This document shows, piece by piece, positions 38,158-48,143 of a stretch of DNA of 64,000 nucleotides. The notes below the pieces were generated by a model. It saw nothing but the letters and a program-made list of their open reading frames with translations. It searched no databases and was not told the origin of the DNA. How positions within the stretch are numbered: position 1 is the stretch's first letter; each line of letters opens with the position of its first letter. Position numbers and translations under genes: made by a program. Source of the DNA: Moritella sp. Urea-trap-13 (GTDB taxonomy: Bacteria; Pseudomonadota; Gammaproteobacteria; Enterobacterales; Moritellaceae); assembly GCF_002836355.1 (NCBI RefSeq), contig NZ_PJCA01000031.1, forward strand, positions 1,054,001 to 1,118,000. Reading direction: 5' to 3'.

Positions 38158-38589
38158 ATGAAATTATTTATAGCCTTGTTCAGCGGTATCTTATTTGGTA
38201 TTGGCTTAATTATCTCGCAAATGGTCAACCCAAATAAGATATTCAACTTTCTTGATATTACTGGTGATTGGGATCCAAGTTTGGCCTTGGTCATGGGGTC
38301 GGCGTTATTACTTTTCATCCCTGTTTATCGAATTTTAAAGAAAAAGTTAAAACAACCGTTATTTGCCAACGAATTTAGCCTACCGGTGAAAACATTAATA
38401 GATCGCCCGCTCATCATTGGCGCTGGATTATTTGGTATCGGTTGGGGTATTTCAGGTATTTGTCCAGGTCCTGCAATTGTTAATGTCAGCGCTGGCGATC
38501 CTAAGATTATGGTCTTTATATTTGCGATGATGCTGGGGATGTATATTTCTAACTATGTTAATATAACCCTATCAAAACCAAAAGATTGA
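38158..38589 (+). CDS. YeeE/YedE family half-transporter, second
   Basis: 143 residues, polytopic. The family signature appears as GISGICPGPAIV (about 103-114) with its conserved Cys. Together the two halves give the length of a full YeeE/YedE channel, each half supplying one Cys-bearing motif. Lies between the first half and the regulator, all in one direction with short spacers. Confidence 0.85.
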   Translation: MKLFIALFSGILFGIGLIISQMVNPNKIFNFLDITGDWDPSLALVMGSALLLFIPVYRILKKKLKQPLFANEFSLPVKTLIDRPLIIGAGLFGIGWGISGICPGPAIVNVSAGDPKIMVFIFAMMLGMYISNYVNITLSKPKD

Positions 38590-38595
38590 TTAACT

Positions 38596-38901
38596 ATGAC
38601 TGAACAAATGAGCATTGAGCGATTAGAGAAAAAAGCCTCTAAAGCTGAATCACTGATGAAAGCATTAAGTAACAAGCATCGCTTAATGATATTGTGCTTA
38701 TTGCAGCAAGGTGAGCTGTCCGTATCAGCGCTTAATGAATTAATACCGATCCCGCAATCGACTTTATCACAACATCTTGCTTGGTTAAGACGTGAGAAAT
38801 ACGTAAAAACTCGCCGCGAAGCGCAGACTATCTACTACCAGCTGGATGATAGTAACGTGACCAAAGTGATTAACGTATTACACGACATCTTTTGTGATTA
38901 A
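38596..38901 (+). CDS. BigR/SqrR-type ArsR regulator
   Basis: 101-residue winged-helix regulator of the ArsR family. The recognition helix lies in PQSTLSQHLAWLRR (about 53-66). Two Cys are placed as in sulfide-responsive BigR/SqrR/HlyU: Cys34 in LMILCLL and Cys100 in DIFCD. In those proteins a polysulfide or disulfide link between the two releases DNA. It therefore probably represses its own operon through the inverted repeat at 36772-36798 until persulfides accumulate. Confidence 0.86.
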   Translation: MTEQMSIERLEKKASKAESLMKALSNKHRLMILCLLQQGELSVSALNELIPIPQSTLSQHLAWLRREKYVKTRREAQTIYYQLDDSNVTKVINVLHDIFCD

Positions 38902-38953
38902 GCTTTTGAGACAGTAGTTTGATTCTACGGTTGTGATACAAAAAGATAACAGT

Positions 38954-38984
38954 AAAAAAGGGTGCAAATATATGCACCCTTTTT
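38954..38984. terminator. Bidirectional terminator before katA
   Basis: GGGTGCA (38960-38966), loop AATATA, TGCACCC (38973-38979), with six A before and five T after. Serves the sulfur operon and the convergent catalase gene. Confidence 0.85.
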
Positions 38985-39020
38985 GCTGACTAAGTTTTAC
39001 TGTTATAACCAGCCTACTCC

Positions 39021-40472
39021 CTAGTTTTTATATTTACTTGCCTCAATACCTAGCAATTTAGCAATACCGTGGGCATAGGCAGGATCAGCTTTGAAACAAT
39101 GTCTTAAATGACGAAGCTGAATTTCTTCTGGCACACCATCGATATTACGCGCGGTATTATCAAACAATACAGCTTGCTTCTCTGGGGTCATTAATCGGAA
39201 TAAATCCCCTGGTTGGCTAAAGTAATCATCATCTTCACGGTGATCCCAATGTGCCGCAGCGCCATCTAAACTTAACGGTGGCTCAGAGAAATCAGGTTGT
39301 TCAGCCCATTCACCTTGATCGTTTGGTTCATACCCTACCGTTCCACCATGATTACCATCAACACGCATAGCACCGTCACGATGGTAACTGTGTACAGGGC
39401 AACGAGGCGCATTCACTGGAATACTGTGATGATTAACACCTAAGCGATAACGCTGGGCATCGCCATACGAGAACAAGCGACCTTGTAACATTTTATCCGG
39501 TGAAAAACTGATACCAGGTACAACACTTGCTGGATTAAACGCAGACTGTTCCACTTCCGCAAAGAAGTTTTCAGGATTACGATTAAGCTCTAACTCACCC
39601 ACTTCAATCAAAGGATAATCGCTATGCGGCCATACTTTCGTTAGATCGAACGGGTTGTAAGGCACTTTCGACGCATCATCTTCCGGCATAATTTGGATTT
39701 GCATCGTCCACTTAGGGAAGTCGCGATTATCAATGCTTTCTAATAGATCACGGTGATGACTTTCTCGGTCTTTACCAATCAAGGTTTCTGATTCTGCATC
39801 AGTTAAATTCTTAATACCCTGCTGTGATTTGAAGTGGAATTTAACCCAGAAACGCTCGTTATCACTATTAATAAAACTAAAGGTATGACTACCAAATCCG
39901 TGCATGTGTCGATAGGTTGCTGGAATACCGCGATCACTCATCACAATCGTGATTTGATGTAATGCTTCAGGTAATGACGTCCAAAAGTCCCAGTTGTTCT
40001 TGGCACTGCGCATATTAGTGCGAGGATCGCGTTTAACCGCATGATTTAGATCGGGGAATTTAAGCGGGTCACGTAAGAAGAATACCGGGGTATTATTACC
40101 CACTAGATCCCAATTACCCTCTTCAGTGTAGAACTTCATCGCAAAACCACGGATATCACGTTCAGCATCTGCAGCGCCACGCTCACCTGCGACTGTGGTA
40201 AAACGCGTGAATAGCTCAGTTTTTTTACCTATCGCAGAGAAAATCTTTGCTTTGGTAAATCGAGTAATATCATGGGTCACGGTAAAGGTGCCATAAGCGC
40301 CAGAACCTTTAGCGTGCATACGACGTTCAGGGATCACTTCGCGATCAAAATGCGCTAGTTTTTCTAGAAACCACACGTCTTGAAGCAGTTGCGGTCCTCT
40401 TTTACCTGCTGTTTGTACGTTTTGATTATGAGCAACAGGGCAACCTGCTGCTGTGGTTAATTTTTTACTCAT
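39021..40472 (-). CDS. katA: Monofunctional haem catalase
   Basis: Small-subunit catalase, 483 residues, turning hydrogen peroxide into water and oxygen. Active-site His lies in [15 protein letters not shown] (about 52-66), the Asn in GNNTPVFF and the proximal haem Tyr in [14 protein letters not shown] (about 345). ATG 40472 follows AAGGAA at six bases; the TTG two codons earlier is less likely. No OxyR site was recognised upstream. Single gene. Confidence 0.94.
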   Translation of the reverse strand: MSKKLTTAAGCPVAHNQNVQTAGKRGPQLLQDVWFLEKLAHFDREVIPERRMHAKGSGAYGTFTVTHDITRFTKAKIFSAIGKKTELFTRFTTVAGERGAADAERDIRGFAMKFYTEEGNWDLVGNNTPVFFLRDPLKFPDLNHAVKRDPRTNMRSAKNNWDFWTSLPEALHQITIVMSDRGIPATYRHMHGFGSHTFSFINSDNERFWVKFHFKSQQGIKNLTDAESETLIGKDRESHHRDLLESIDNRDFPKWTMQIQIMPEDDASKVPYNPFDLTKVWPHSDYPLIEVGELELNRNPENFFAEVEQSAFNPASVVPGISFSPDKMLQGRLFSYGDAQRYRLGVNHHSIPVNAPRCPVHSYHRDGAMRVDGNHGGTVGYEPNDQGEWAEQPDFSEPPLSLDGAAAHWDHREDDDYFSQPGDLFRLMTPEKQAVLFDNTARNIDGVPEEIQLRHLRHCFKADPAYAHGIAKLLGIEASKYKN

Positions 40473-40563
40473 ATCCAATTCCTTATCGATGTTATTTATG
40501 ATTGTAGAAACGAACTTATCTTGCTACTTCCATCTTGTTTGTATCTATGCGACTGGTATTCTT

Positions 40564-41397
40564 TTAATTAAAAACATGCTCTATGTGTGTTTGACCCGCT
40601 TGCTTACCCATTGAATAACCTTTATTTAAGGTACTCTGATTCATTGTTAATCTTTTCACTGAAAAATTTTCAGGGGGCGCAATGACCCGAATGGTTAAGT
40701 CATTTGGTGGATTTTTTATGAACTCTAGAGATTCGTTATAGTTGTTCGCTCTTACCATCATAGATTTGGCGATATTTGGATGTTGAGAGAACAGTTTTTT
40801 TATTAACCATGGATATTTAATTACGGACTTTTTATAACTGAGTGGATGTGAAAGCACCACGGTAATATCACGAGCACCAAGTCGATATGCTTTGCGAACG
40901 GGGATCGAATCGGCAACGCCTCCATCAGTATAGCAGCCGCCTGAAAAGCAAGGCGTGTCACGATAAGCAATGGGTAGCGCGGTCGTGGCCTCGAGCACGT
41001 TGGATAATGTGTCTGGCTTAATTCGATGATAATCAGCATGCCCGGTATCGATATTGGTTACTGCGGCATACATAGGAATATTGCTAAATAGTTTTTCATG
41101 ATCGATCGGGTAGCGTTCAACGGATGCTTCCCATAGCCATTTAACATCGACAAGGTTGCCACCTTTAGCAAAGCGAATAGGATTGAAGAAGGCCTTCTCT
41201 GTTGCCATCGTGGTAATGACATTAAAGCTACGCTGTGGTGCATTAGCCAGATAGCCAACCAAGTTAGAGGCTCCAGCTGAGACACCAATAGCAAAGTCAT
41301 AAGGCAAATAGTCCTGTTCCATAAAAGCATCTAATACACCGCTAGCAAAAATACCGCGCATACCACCACCTTCAACTATTATCGCTCTTTTTTGCAT
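40564..41397 (-). CDS. Patatin-like phospholipase, YjjU type
   Basis: 277-residue patatin-family hydrolase. The oxyanion loop GGGMRG (about 10-15), the nucleophile elbow GVSAGAS and the catalytic Asp in YTDGGVADS are all present. No signal peptide. I start it at ATG 41397 because AAGGGGAT lies upstream; the frame extends to 41448 without a ribosome site. Expected to act on lipid esters in the cytosol or at the membrane. Single gene between katA and glgC. Confidence 0.87.
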   Translation of the reverse strand: MQKRAIIVEGGGMRGIFASGVLDAFMEQDYLPYDFAIGVSAGASNLVGYLANAPQRSFNVITTMATEKAFFNPIRFAKGGNLVDVKWLWEASVERYPIDHEKLFSNIPMYAAVTNIDTGHADYHRIKPDTLSNVLEATTALPIAYRDTPCFSGGCYTDGGVADSIPVRKAYRLGARDITVVLSHPLSYKKSVIKYPWLIKKLFSQHPNIAKSMMVRANNYNESLEFIKNPPNDLTIRVIAPPENFSVKRLTMNQSTLNKGYSMGKQAGQTHIEHVFN

Positions 41398-41706
41398 TGG
41401 CTTATCCCCTTTCAAATCAATACATAAAGAATATAGTGGATCTGTCATAAAGGAAAAGTGGTTTAATCGAAACTATCAATAGCCAATACCTATTTAAAAT
41501 CTAATTAGATGCCAACTTATTAATTAAACATATCGCGCACCAATTTAGTGCCTACAGCATTAAACTCCGCTTTAGTATGGTGAAAACAGATATACCCATT
41601 TATAAATACTATTACGTTTCAAATGTTTAACTTTTGGCTCGAATTTTGATATACATACTGCATACCTAGCCGTGACTTTTTAAATGAATTAGGGAGTGAT
41701 TTAAAT

Positions 41707-42924
41707 ATGCAAGATACATTAACGGTAGTACTCGCTGGTGGAATGGGCGCGCGCCTTTCACCATTAACAGATAACAGAGCAAAACCAGCGGTTCCTTTCG
41801 GTGGCAAATACCGCATTATCGACTTTACCTTAACCAACTGCCTTCATTCTGGGTTAAGACGCATTCTGGTACTGACTCAATACAAATCCCACTCACTGCA
41901 AAAACACCTACGCGACGGTTGGTCTATCTTTAACCCTGAGCTCGGTGAATACGTTACTGCTGTACCACCACAAATGCGCAAGGGAGACAAATGGTATAGC
42001 GGCACTGCTGATGCTATTTATCAAAACTTATGGCTGTTATCACGCAGTGAAGCTAAATATGTGGTCGTGCTGTCGGGAGATCATATCTACCGAATGGATT
42101 ACGCACCGATGCTGCAACGCCATAAAGAAAATGGCGCAGACTTAACGATCGCGTGCATGGAAGTACCCATTACCGAAGCTGCTGCCTTTGGCGTGATGGC
42201 GATAGATGACAGTAACAAGATCGTTGCCTTTGCAGAAAAACCTCAGCAGCCGACCCCGCTACCCGATGATCCAGAAAAAAGCCTCGCATCTATGGGTATC
42301 TATATTTTCACCACAGATGCGTTAATCGACGCTCTAGAGCAAGACGCTGAAAACCCACAATCAAACCATGATTTTGGCAAAGATATTATTCCCAAACTGA
42401 TTGATAAAGAGAAAGTATACGCCCACAAATTTGCAGGCAGTTCTGGCCGTGTGACTAAAGATGCTTACTGGCGTGATGTGGGCACGATTGATTCTTTATA
42501 TCAGGCCAATATGGATCTGTTAAAGCATGTATCACCAATCGATTTATACCAGCGAGACTGGGCCGTCAGAACGTACGAACGTCAATTACCACCAGCAAGA
42601 ACGACATCTTCAGAAACCGGTAATGAAGGGATTTTTATTAACTCGTTAATTTCAAATGGTGTATTAATTACCGGTGGTTCGGTACAGAACTCGGTGCTTT
42701 CAGCCAATGTTAAAATCAATGATGCAGCGACGGTGTCCGCCAGTATTTTGTTTGATAATGTCGAAGTAGGTGAATATTGCCAATTGAAGAATTGTATTAT
42801 CGACAAGCACGTTAAAATTCCGCCAAGAACCAACATCGGTATTAATGCAGCAGAAGACGCAGCGCGGTTTACGATTTCAGAACGTGGTATCGTCGTCGTC
42901 CCTACTTGTTATCAGTTCGAGTAA
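41707..42924 (+). CDS. glgC: Glucose-1-phosphate adenylyltransferase
   Basis: Makes ADP-glucose for glycogen synthesis. 405 residues: nucleotidyltransferase with LAGGMGARLSPLT (about 9-21) and RAKPAVPFGGKYRIIDF, the catalytic Asp in LSGDHIYRMDY, then a C-terminal left-handed beta-helix. ATG 41707 follows GGGAGTGA. It stands alone, without glgA/B/P next to it. Two further copies of its last 12 coding bases follow the stop (see repeat). Confidence 0.93.
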   Translation: MQDTLTVVLAGGMGARLSPLTDNRAKPAVPFGGKYRIIDFTLTNCLHSGLRRILVLTQYKSHSLQKHLRDGWSIFNPELGEYVTAVPPQMRKGDKWYSGTADAIYQNLWLLSRSEAKYVVVLSGDHIYRMDYAPMLQRHKENGADLTIACMEVPITEAAAFGVMAIDDSNKIVAFAEKPQQPTPLPDDPEKSLASMGIYIFTTDALIDALEQDAENPQSNHDFGKDIIPKLIDKEKVYAHKFAGSSGRVTKDAYWRDVGTIDSLYQANMDLLKHVSPIDLYQRDWAVRTYERQLPPARTTSSETGNEGIFINSLISNGVLITGGSVQNSVLSANVKINDAATVSASILFDNVEVGEYCQLKNCIIDKHVKIPPRTNIGINAAEDAARFTISERGIVVVPTCYQFE

Positions 42925-42969
42925 AGCTTCTTATTATCAGTTCGAGCAAGTAATTTGTTATCAGTTCGA
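42909..42969 (+). repeat. Triplicated 24-25-bp unit at the glgC 3' end
   Basis: TTATCAGTTCGA occurs at 42909, 42934 and 42958, the first copy encoding the last residues of GlgC (YQFE). AGCTTCTTA (42925-42933) and TAAGAAGCT (42988-42996) form a distant inverted repeat around the later copies, which may act as a terminator for the converging glgC and etfA. Confidence 0.85.
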
Positions 42970-42994
42970 AACTAATTATTATAAATTTAAGAAG

Positions 42995-44002
42995 CTACTC
43001 TTTGGCTTTCAATATCGTGGTCAACGCAGGCAGAACGTCAAACAAGTCTGCCACTAGCCCATAGTCTGCAACATCGAATATGGGCGCGTCAGGGTCACTA
43101 TTAATAGCAACAATAACCTTGCTGCCAGTGATCCCGGCAATGTGTTGGATTGCACCTGATATACCAACCGCAATATACAGATCGGGTGCAACAATTTTTC
43201 CTGTTTGCCCTATTTGTAAATCATTCGCCACAAAACCAGCATCGACGGCAGCACGGCTGGCACCCACCGCCGCATTAAGTTGATCGGCCAAGGTATCTAA
43301 CAACATAAAATTGTCTGCATTTTGCATCCCCCGTCCGCCAGCAATCACCACCTTCGCAGTGGTTAATTCTGGACGTGATGATTGAGTAAGTTCCGCGTTA
43401 ATAAATTCAGACTTGCCACTGTCCGCTTGCGCAGCTAATTCAACAACTGGCACTTGATTGCTATTACTTAACGACAAATCGCTTAACGAAACCGCGACAA
43501 ATGCACTGCTACGTACAGTGATAACTTGGGTTAAATCGCTAGATTGCACCGTGGCAATCGCATTACCTGCATAGATAGGTCGTTTAAAAGTATCCGCTGA
43601 TTCTACGCTGATGATATCTGAGATCTGCGCGACATCGAGTAAGGCTGCAACACGAGGTTGATAGTCTTTACCTGTGGTACCTGCAGAGGTAATAATGTGA
43701 GTATACCTGCTATTACCACCCTCTTCTCTGTGTTCATGATCTTGAACTAGCGACACAATTAACGGGGCAATGTTCTCTGCTAAGGGATATTGATATATTT
43801 GATGATCGGCAACCAATATTTGACTCAAGCCGGGTATACCCTGCGCTATGTCCACGACAGGTTGACAGTTGTGGCCAATGATAAGCAAGTGTAATTCACT
43901 GTTACTGGTATGCGCCGCAATCTCTGTTGCTGCGGTTAATACACTTAACGTCGCGGCCTGAATAGTATGGTTATCATGCTCAGCTACTATCAATATCGCC
44001 AT
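42995..44002 (-). CDS. etfA: Electron transfer flavoprotein alpha subunit
   Basis: FAD-binding subunit, 335 residues, carrying electrons from acyl-CoA dehydrogenases to the ubiquinone pool. The C-terminal FAD domain shows [35 protein letters not shown] and SGAIQH. Its ATG starts at the base after the etfB stop. It should serve LiuA in leucine breakdown as well as fatty-acid oxidation. Confidence 0.94.
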   Translation of the reverse strand: MAILIVAEHDNHTIQAATLSVLTAATEIAAHTSNSELHLLIIGHNCQPVVDIAQGIPGLSQILVADHQIYQYPLAENIAPLIVSLVQDHEHREEGGNSRYTHIITSAGTTGKDYQPRVAALLDVAQISDIISVESADTFKRPIYAGNAIATVQSSDLTQVITVRSSAFVAVSLSDLSLSNSNQVPVVELAAQADSGKSEFINAELTQSSRPELTTAKVVIAGGRGMQNADNFMLLDTLADQLNAAVGASRAAVDAGFVANDLQIGQTGKIVAPDLYIAVGISGAIQHIAGITGSKVIVAINSDPDAPIFDVADYGLVADLFDVLPALTTILKAKE

Positions 44003-44752
44003 TTAAATCACCCTTGCCTGTTGCAGTTTATCCACCAGTTCAGCGACATCAGCCACTTTAATCCCAGCTTGGCGTACTGGTGGGGATTCGATTTTAAGCG
44101 TCGTTAATCGTGGTGATAAGCTCACCCCGATATCTTCAGGGTATGTAATGGTGATAACTTTACGTTTCGCTTTCATGATATTAGGCAGTGAGGCATAACG
44201 AGGGGTATTTAAGCGTAAATCGACAGTAACAACCGCGGGTAAACTTAAAGCTAATGTGACCAAGCCCCCGTCGACTTCGCGGGTTACTTTAATTTTATTT
44301 GGCACGGTGAAAACGATATCTGAGGCAAAAGTACCTTGCGGCATACCGGTGAGCGCCGCTAACATTTGTCCTGTTTGGTTGTTGTCGGTATCAATGGCTT
44401 GTTTACCCAGTAGTACTAGATCGGGCAATTGTTCTTGCACGACCTTATGCAGTAATTTGGCCACATCAAGGGATTGAACGTCTTCGTCGACTCTGACCAA
44501 GATAGCCCGATCAGCGCCTAAGGCCAACCCAGCCCGCAATTGCACTTCAGCGTCTTTGGGGCCAATACAAACCAAGACAACTTCATCGGCAGAGCCTTGC
44601 TCTTTAAAACGTACCGCTTGTTCAATCGCGATCTCGCAGAATGGATTGATCGCCATTTTTACATTGCTGGTTTCAATGCCGGTTTCATCAGCCTTGACCC
44701 TGACGTTGACCTTATGATCGACAACCCGCTTCACCGCGACCAATATCTTCAT
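44003..44752 (-). CDS. etfB: Electron transfer flavoprotein beta subunit
   Basis: AMP-binding partner of EtfA, 249 residues. Typical start MKILVAVKRVVD and the family segment EVDGGLVTLALSLPAVVTVDLRLN (seen in part as DGGLVTLALSLPAVV). I use ATG 44752 behind GGAGG; an in-frame GTG four codons earlier contains that site and is unlikely. Operon etfB-etfA. ETF dehydrogenase is not in the window. Confidence 0.94.
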   Translation of the reverse strand: MKILVAVKRVVDHKVNVRVKADETGIETSNVKMAINPFCEIAIEQAVRFKEQGSADEVVLVCIGPKDAEVQLRAGLALGADRAILVRVDEDVQSLDVAKLLHKVVQEQLPDLVLLGKQAIDTDNNQTGQMLAALTGMPQGTFASDIVFTVPNKIKVTREVDGGLVTLALSLPAVVTVDLRLNTPRYASLPNIMKAKRKVITITYPEDIGVSLSPRLTTLKIESPPVRQAGIKVADVAELVDKLQQARVI

Positions 44753-44789
44753 AGCTTCCTCCACGACATATTGCTATCTATTCAATCAA

Positions 44790-44827
44790 CCTGTTTGTGT
44801 TTAATTAACCTCTTTGTATTTAGTTAA
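44790..44827. repeat. Imperfect 19-bp tandem repeat upstream of etfB
   Basis: CCTGTTTGTGTTTAATTAA and CCTCTTTGTATTTAGTTAA are adjacent 19-base units differing at three positions, 38 to 75 bases before the etfB start. Could be a paired regulator site. Confidence 0.6.
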
Positions 44828-45011
44828 TCAAACGTTTATGCATTAAGAATAGTGATGTTATGGGGTATGGCAAATTTGTAGGATGATAATTAAACATCAC
44901 AGATTAAAGCGCGGCAAGGCTTTAAATCATCGGTTATAATCTGTAAAGTACGTACCATATTATAACAAGTGCTTGCTTGGTATGAGCGAGTAGCAATAAA
45001 GAGTATTAAAA

Positions 45012-45260
45012 ATGAATAACGAACATGATGTCATTGATAATTTAGCAGAACTTGAGCGTTTCATACTAAGTGTTGAAAACGGTGGTTTCGGTCTACAAAA
45101 TGTTGAAGGTATTGGCATGGCGACAAACACCAAAGACGGTCGTCACTTTGTCGCTGTATTTGATGATAAGCAAAGTCTACTTTTAGCACGCTACGTGACT
45201 GAAGACGTTTATGAAAACGGTAAAGAAATGGTACGTAACGGTGTGCAAACTAAGCATTAA
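45012..45260 (+). CDS. 82-aa hypothetical protein
   Basis: I do not recognise it. An acidic, soluble 82-residue protein without membrane helix or signal. N-terminal third is helical (IDNLAELERFILSVE); the middle reads like beta strands (FVAVFDDKQSLLLARYVT). Codon use is like its neighbours and AAAGAG precedes ATG 45012. It stands between etfB (divergent) and a LysR gene with 75 bases to the latter. Probably real because the frame is long for chance and well composed. Confidence 0.6.
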   Translation: MNNEHDVIDNLAELERFILSVENGGFGLQNVEGIGMATNTKDGRHFVAVFDDKQSLLLARYVTEDVYENGKEMVRNGVQTKH

Positions 45261-45335
45261 TACCATGCGATTTAACGCATAGCCATTTACCGCATAGATA
45301 GTAACGGGGTCTGAACTGATAGTTTAGGTCCTGTT

Positions 45336-46259
45336 ATGCCCTTCTTTCAAACATGCCGATTAGCCAACCCTATGAATTCACTACACCTTAAAGCATTATT
45401 ACTGGCCATTGAAACAGGCTCTATTTCTGCCGCCGCACGTAAGCTAGGTAAGAAGCAACCTCAAGTAAGTCAATGGATCTCCGATCTTGAAATAGATCTG
45501 GGCGTGAGCTTTTTTAATCGTAGCGGAAATAAGTCGACATTAAGTCTAGAGGGTGAACGTTTACTGCCCTATCTCACGCATACACTTAGTCAACTAGATA
45601 GGTTCGTGCAAAGTGCCGAGATGATTGCACAAGATGAGCCGACGGTGCTTACGATAGGTATCGAAAATTACGTGCCTGATTTAGCTTTTATCGAGCCACT
45701 CTCACTAATATTAGACTTGCCCAGTTTAAGTATTGAAGTGTATCGAGATGAAAAACAACAACTAACACAGGCGTTAATCACGGGAGATGTCGATATTATC
45801 ATTACCCATGAGTCTGATACCCTGCACCACCAGCAGTTTGAATATTGTCGCTTAGGCCATTACCAAGACGTACTTGCCTGTGCTCAGACACATCCGCTCG
45901 CATCATTGCCAATAGTAAACACGAGTGATCTGAGCCAATATCGAGAACTCATTTTAGGCGAATCGAATAACCAACTACAGAGCGATGAAAAAAATGATGG
46001 TTTTAGCCCCAGTTATGCGATGTTTTCAGATATCCAGCCACTTATTACGTTGTTGAAACATAACAAAGGGTTTGCATTTTTACCCGCTGATTATATCAGT
46101 AACGACATTACCAATAAGCAACTGACTACTTTAGCTTGTGACTTTGAACCAGCAGGGATTATCCGTCGTATCGAGTTATGCTGGCACAATGGCTTAACCT
46201 TATCAACGCAAGGCAGCCAGGTTATCTCTGCCTTTAAAGACAATCACCAACTAAGCTAA
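45336..46259 (+). CDS. LysR-family transcriptional regulator
   Basis: 307 residues: winged helix-turn-helix (about 13-75, SISAAARKLGKKQPQVSQWI) and a periplasmic-binding-like effector domain (about 100-295). The start could be ATG 45336 (AGG upstream) or ATG 45372, which gives the more usual short N-terminus but has no ribosome site. It converges on the amidohydrolase gene. Target and effector unknown; it could act on the amidohydrolase promoter or on the 82-aa gene. Confidence 0.85.
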   Translation: MPFFQTCRLANPMNSLHLKALLLAIETGSISAAARKLGKKQPQVSQWISDLEIDLGVSFFNRSGNKSTLSLEGERLLPYLTHTLSQLDRFVQSAEMIAQDEPTVLTIGIENYVPDLAFIEPLSLILDLPSLSIEVYRDEKQQLTQALITGDVDIIITHESDTLHHQQFEYCRLGHYQDVLACAQTHPLASLPIVNTSDLSQYRELILGESNNQLQSDEKNDGFSPSYAMFSDIQPLITLLKHNKGFAFLPADYISNDITNKQLTTLACDFEPAGIIRRIELCWHNGLTLSTQGSQVISAFKDNHQLS

Positions 46260-46309
46260 ATAGTTAAATAAGCTAATGATTGAACGCTAACTACCTTACG
46301 TTTATGCGA

Positions 46310-48010
46310 TTATTCTTCTGAATCGAATACGATATCACCTTGCAGTACTGTCATCAAAATTTCAGTTTTTGCGATGGAGTTTTTAGAAAGACGAGTAATA
46401 TCTCGGTCTAAAATAGCGAAGTCTGCTGACTTACCCACTGTAATAGACCCCGTAATGTCACTGATGCCAAGGCTATCTGCGGCATTAATGGTATACGCAT
46501 CTATCGCCGCATACACATCAGGTAAACCTGTTTTACCCATTTTCAAGCTGTTCGCAATGCCCACTAATGGATTGATGTCATTTACATTCCAATCACTACT
46601 TAACGTTACATTGGCACCAGTATCGAAGATCGACTTCAAGTTCATTAATGAATGAGTACGTTCTTTACCTAAGAAAGGTTCAGCCCACTGATGGTCATGC
46701 TGCGCGACATAATCAGAACCAACTTGAAAATCGGCAGTCACATCTAACTTAGCAAAACGCGCCACGTCTTGGGGATTGACCATTTCAACATGCGTTAGCG
46801 TATAAGGTTTTTCAGAACCTTGGCTGCGCGCATACTCAACCGCATTTAATGATTCGCGGATAGCACCATCACCAATAGCATGGATATGAGCGCTGTAACC
46901 TATTTTATCCAACGAACTTAACCATGTTTTCATCTGTTTTGGGGCAATATAATTAATGCCATTGGGTTCGTCGGGTATGTATGTCTCTAAATAAGGTGCC
47001 AGTGTTTTTGCGGTACCATTAATAATGATGCCATCACTGTACATCTTAACTTGATCAACGAGCAACAAAGCCGATTTATCACTTGATTGTATGGTCTTTA
47101 AAAATGCCAATTGCGGTGGCATTGAATCTGTCGGGTAAATCCATGGACGTAGGGAAATGCGCGAGGTTAAATCCCCTTTTCTCTCAGCTTCTTTCCATAC
47201 TTCATACCAACCGCGTTTCCAATAAAGTCGCCCATCGCCAATAGTGGTAATACCGTGTGCACCCGCTTCTTCAAGACCAAGCATCAACCCGTCATAGCTT
47301 TGGTCAAATTGATTCTCTAAACTGTTCCACGCCATCTCCATCATGATGTCTCCAGCGTTATCAAACACAATACCGTTAAGTTCACCCGTTATTTTGTCTT
47401 TCAGGATCTTACCGCCTTGTGGTTCAGGAGAATCTTTCGTTATGTTAGCTAACTTTAACGCGACAGAGTTGACCCACATAGAATGTGAGGTTTGTTCCAT
47501 AAGCACAACAGGCTGGTCGGGGAAAATTCGGTCAATAACTTCAAGCGGTGTATAACGATTATCATCCGTTAAAATCGCATCTAACGAAAAGCCATAACCC
47601 ATTACCCAACCTTTCGGTTTGGCATTTTCACGACAGGTTTTTAAGTAAGGGATTTGCTCTTCAAGGGATGCGTCCATGTCCAGTTCGCAATTACCACCCG
47701 CTTCCGAGGCTGCTTCAAACACATGATTATGGTTATCGATAAACCCTGGCATCACATACGCTTGTTCAAGGTCGACAATTTCAGTGCCTTTCGCGCGATA
47801 TGCTGTAGATGCTTTTCTCTTACCGATAAAAACAATATTACCATCACGTATTGCTATGGTATTGGCTTTATCGTGGCCGTATATTTTGGCATTGGTTAAA
47901 ATCATATCGGCTTCTTTTTCAAGCTCTGGTTTAGCCGAAACTATGGGACTCATTATTAAACTCGCTGCTATTGCTAAGGGGTATAGTGCTAGAGGGGAGA
48001 TTCTATTCAT
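46310..48010 (-). CDS. Exported amidohydrolase, YtcJ type
   Basis: 566-residue metal-dependent amidohydrolase (amidohydrolase-3 family). A signal peptide of about 26 residues ends IVSA, so it acts in the periplasm. Metal ligands: HNHVFE at about 93-98, a His in THVEMVNP and the Asp in LSSDWNVND. The family hydrolyses N-acyl or cyclic amide bonds of varied compounds, so no substrate is named. ATG 48010 follows AAAGGAATG. Its upstream region shares a 44-bp element with the gamma-glutamylation operon at 54 kb. Confidence 0.85.
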   Translation of the reverse strand: MNRISPLALYPLAIAASLIMSPIVSAKPELEKEADMILTNAKIYGHDKANTIAIRDGNIVFIGKRKASTAYRAKGTEIVDLEQAYVMPGFIDNHNHVFEAASEAGGNCELDMDASLEEQIPYLKTCRENAKPKGWVMGYGFSLDAILTDDNRYTPLEVIDRIFPDQPVVLMEQTSHSMWVNSVALKLANITKDSPEPQGGKILKDKITGELNGIVFDNAGDIMMEMAWNSLENQFDQSYDGLMLGLEEAGAHGITTIGDGRLYWKRGWYEVWKEAERKGDLTSRISLRPWIYPTDSMPPQLAFLKTIQSSDKSALLLVDQVKMYSDGIIINGTAKTLAPYLETYIPDEPNGINYIAPKQMKTWLSSLDKIGYSAHIHAIGDGAIRESLNAVEYARSQGSEKPYTLTHVEMVNPQDVARFAKLDVTADFQVGSDYVAQHDHQWAEPFLGKERTHSLMNLKSIFDTGANVTLSSDWNVNDINPLVGIANSLKMGKTGLPDVYAAIDAYTINAADSLGISDITGSITVGKSADFAILDRDITRLSKNSIAKTEILMTVLQGDIVFDSEE

Positions 48011-48048
48011 CGTTCATTCCTTTGTGTCCTACAATCATCATAATTATA

Positions 48049-48092
48049 GGAAGTGTGTATCGATGGGATAAGTCTACTGCAGCGAATAAATG
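48049..48092 (-). promoter_or_regulatory. Shared 44-bp element, copy A
   Basis: Matches 54034-54077 in 32 of 44 bases without gaps, with GGAAGTGTGT, TAAGTCTA and an AGCG...AAATG block at identical spacing. It lies 39-82 bases upstream of the amidohydrolase start. On the minus strand a TATAAT follows immediately. Likely activator site. Confidence 0.55.
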
Positions 48093-48143
48093 AAAGAAAA
48101 GTAGTGAGTATAAGGGTTTTGGGATAGTAGTTAGTCTCGACAA

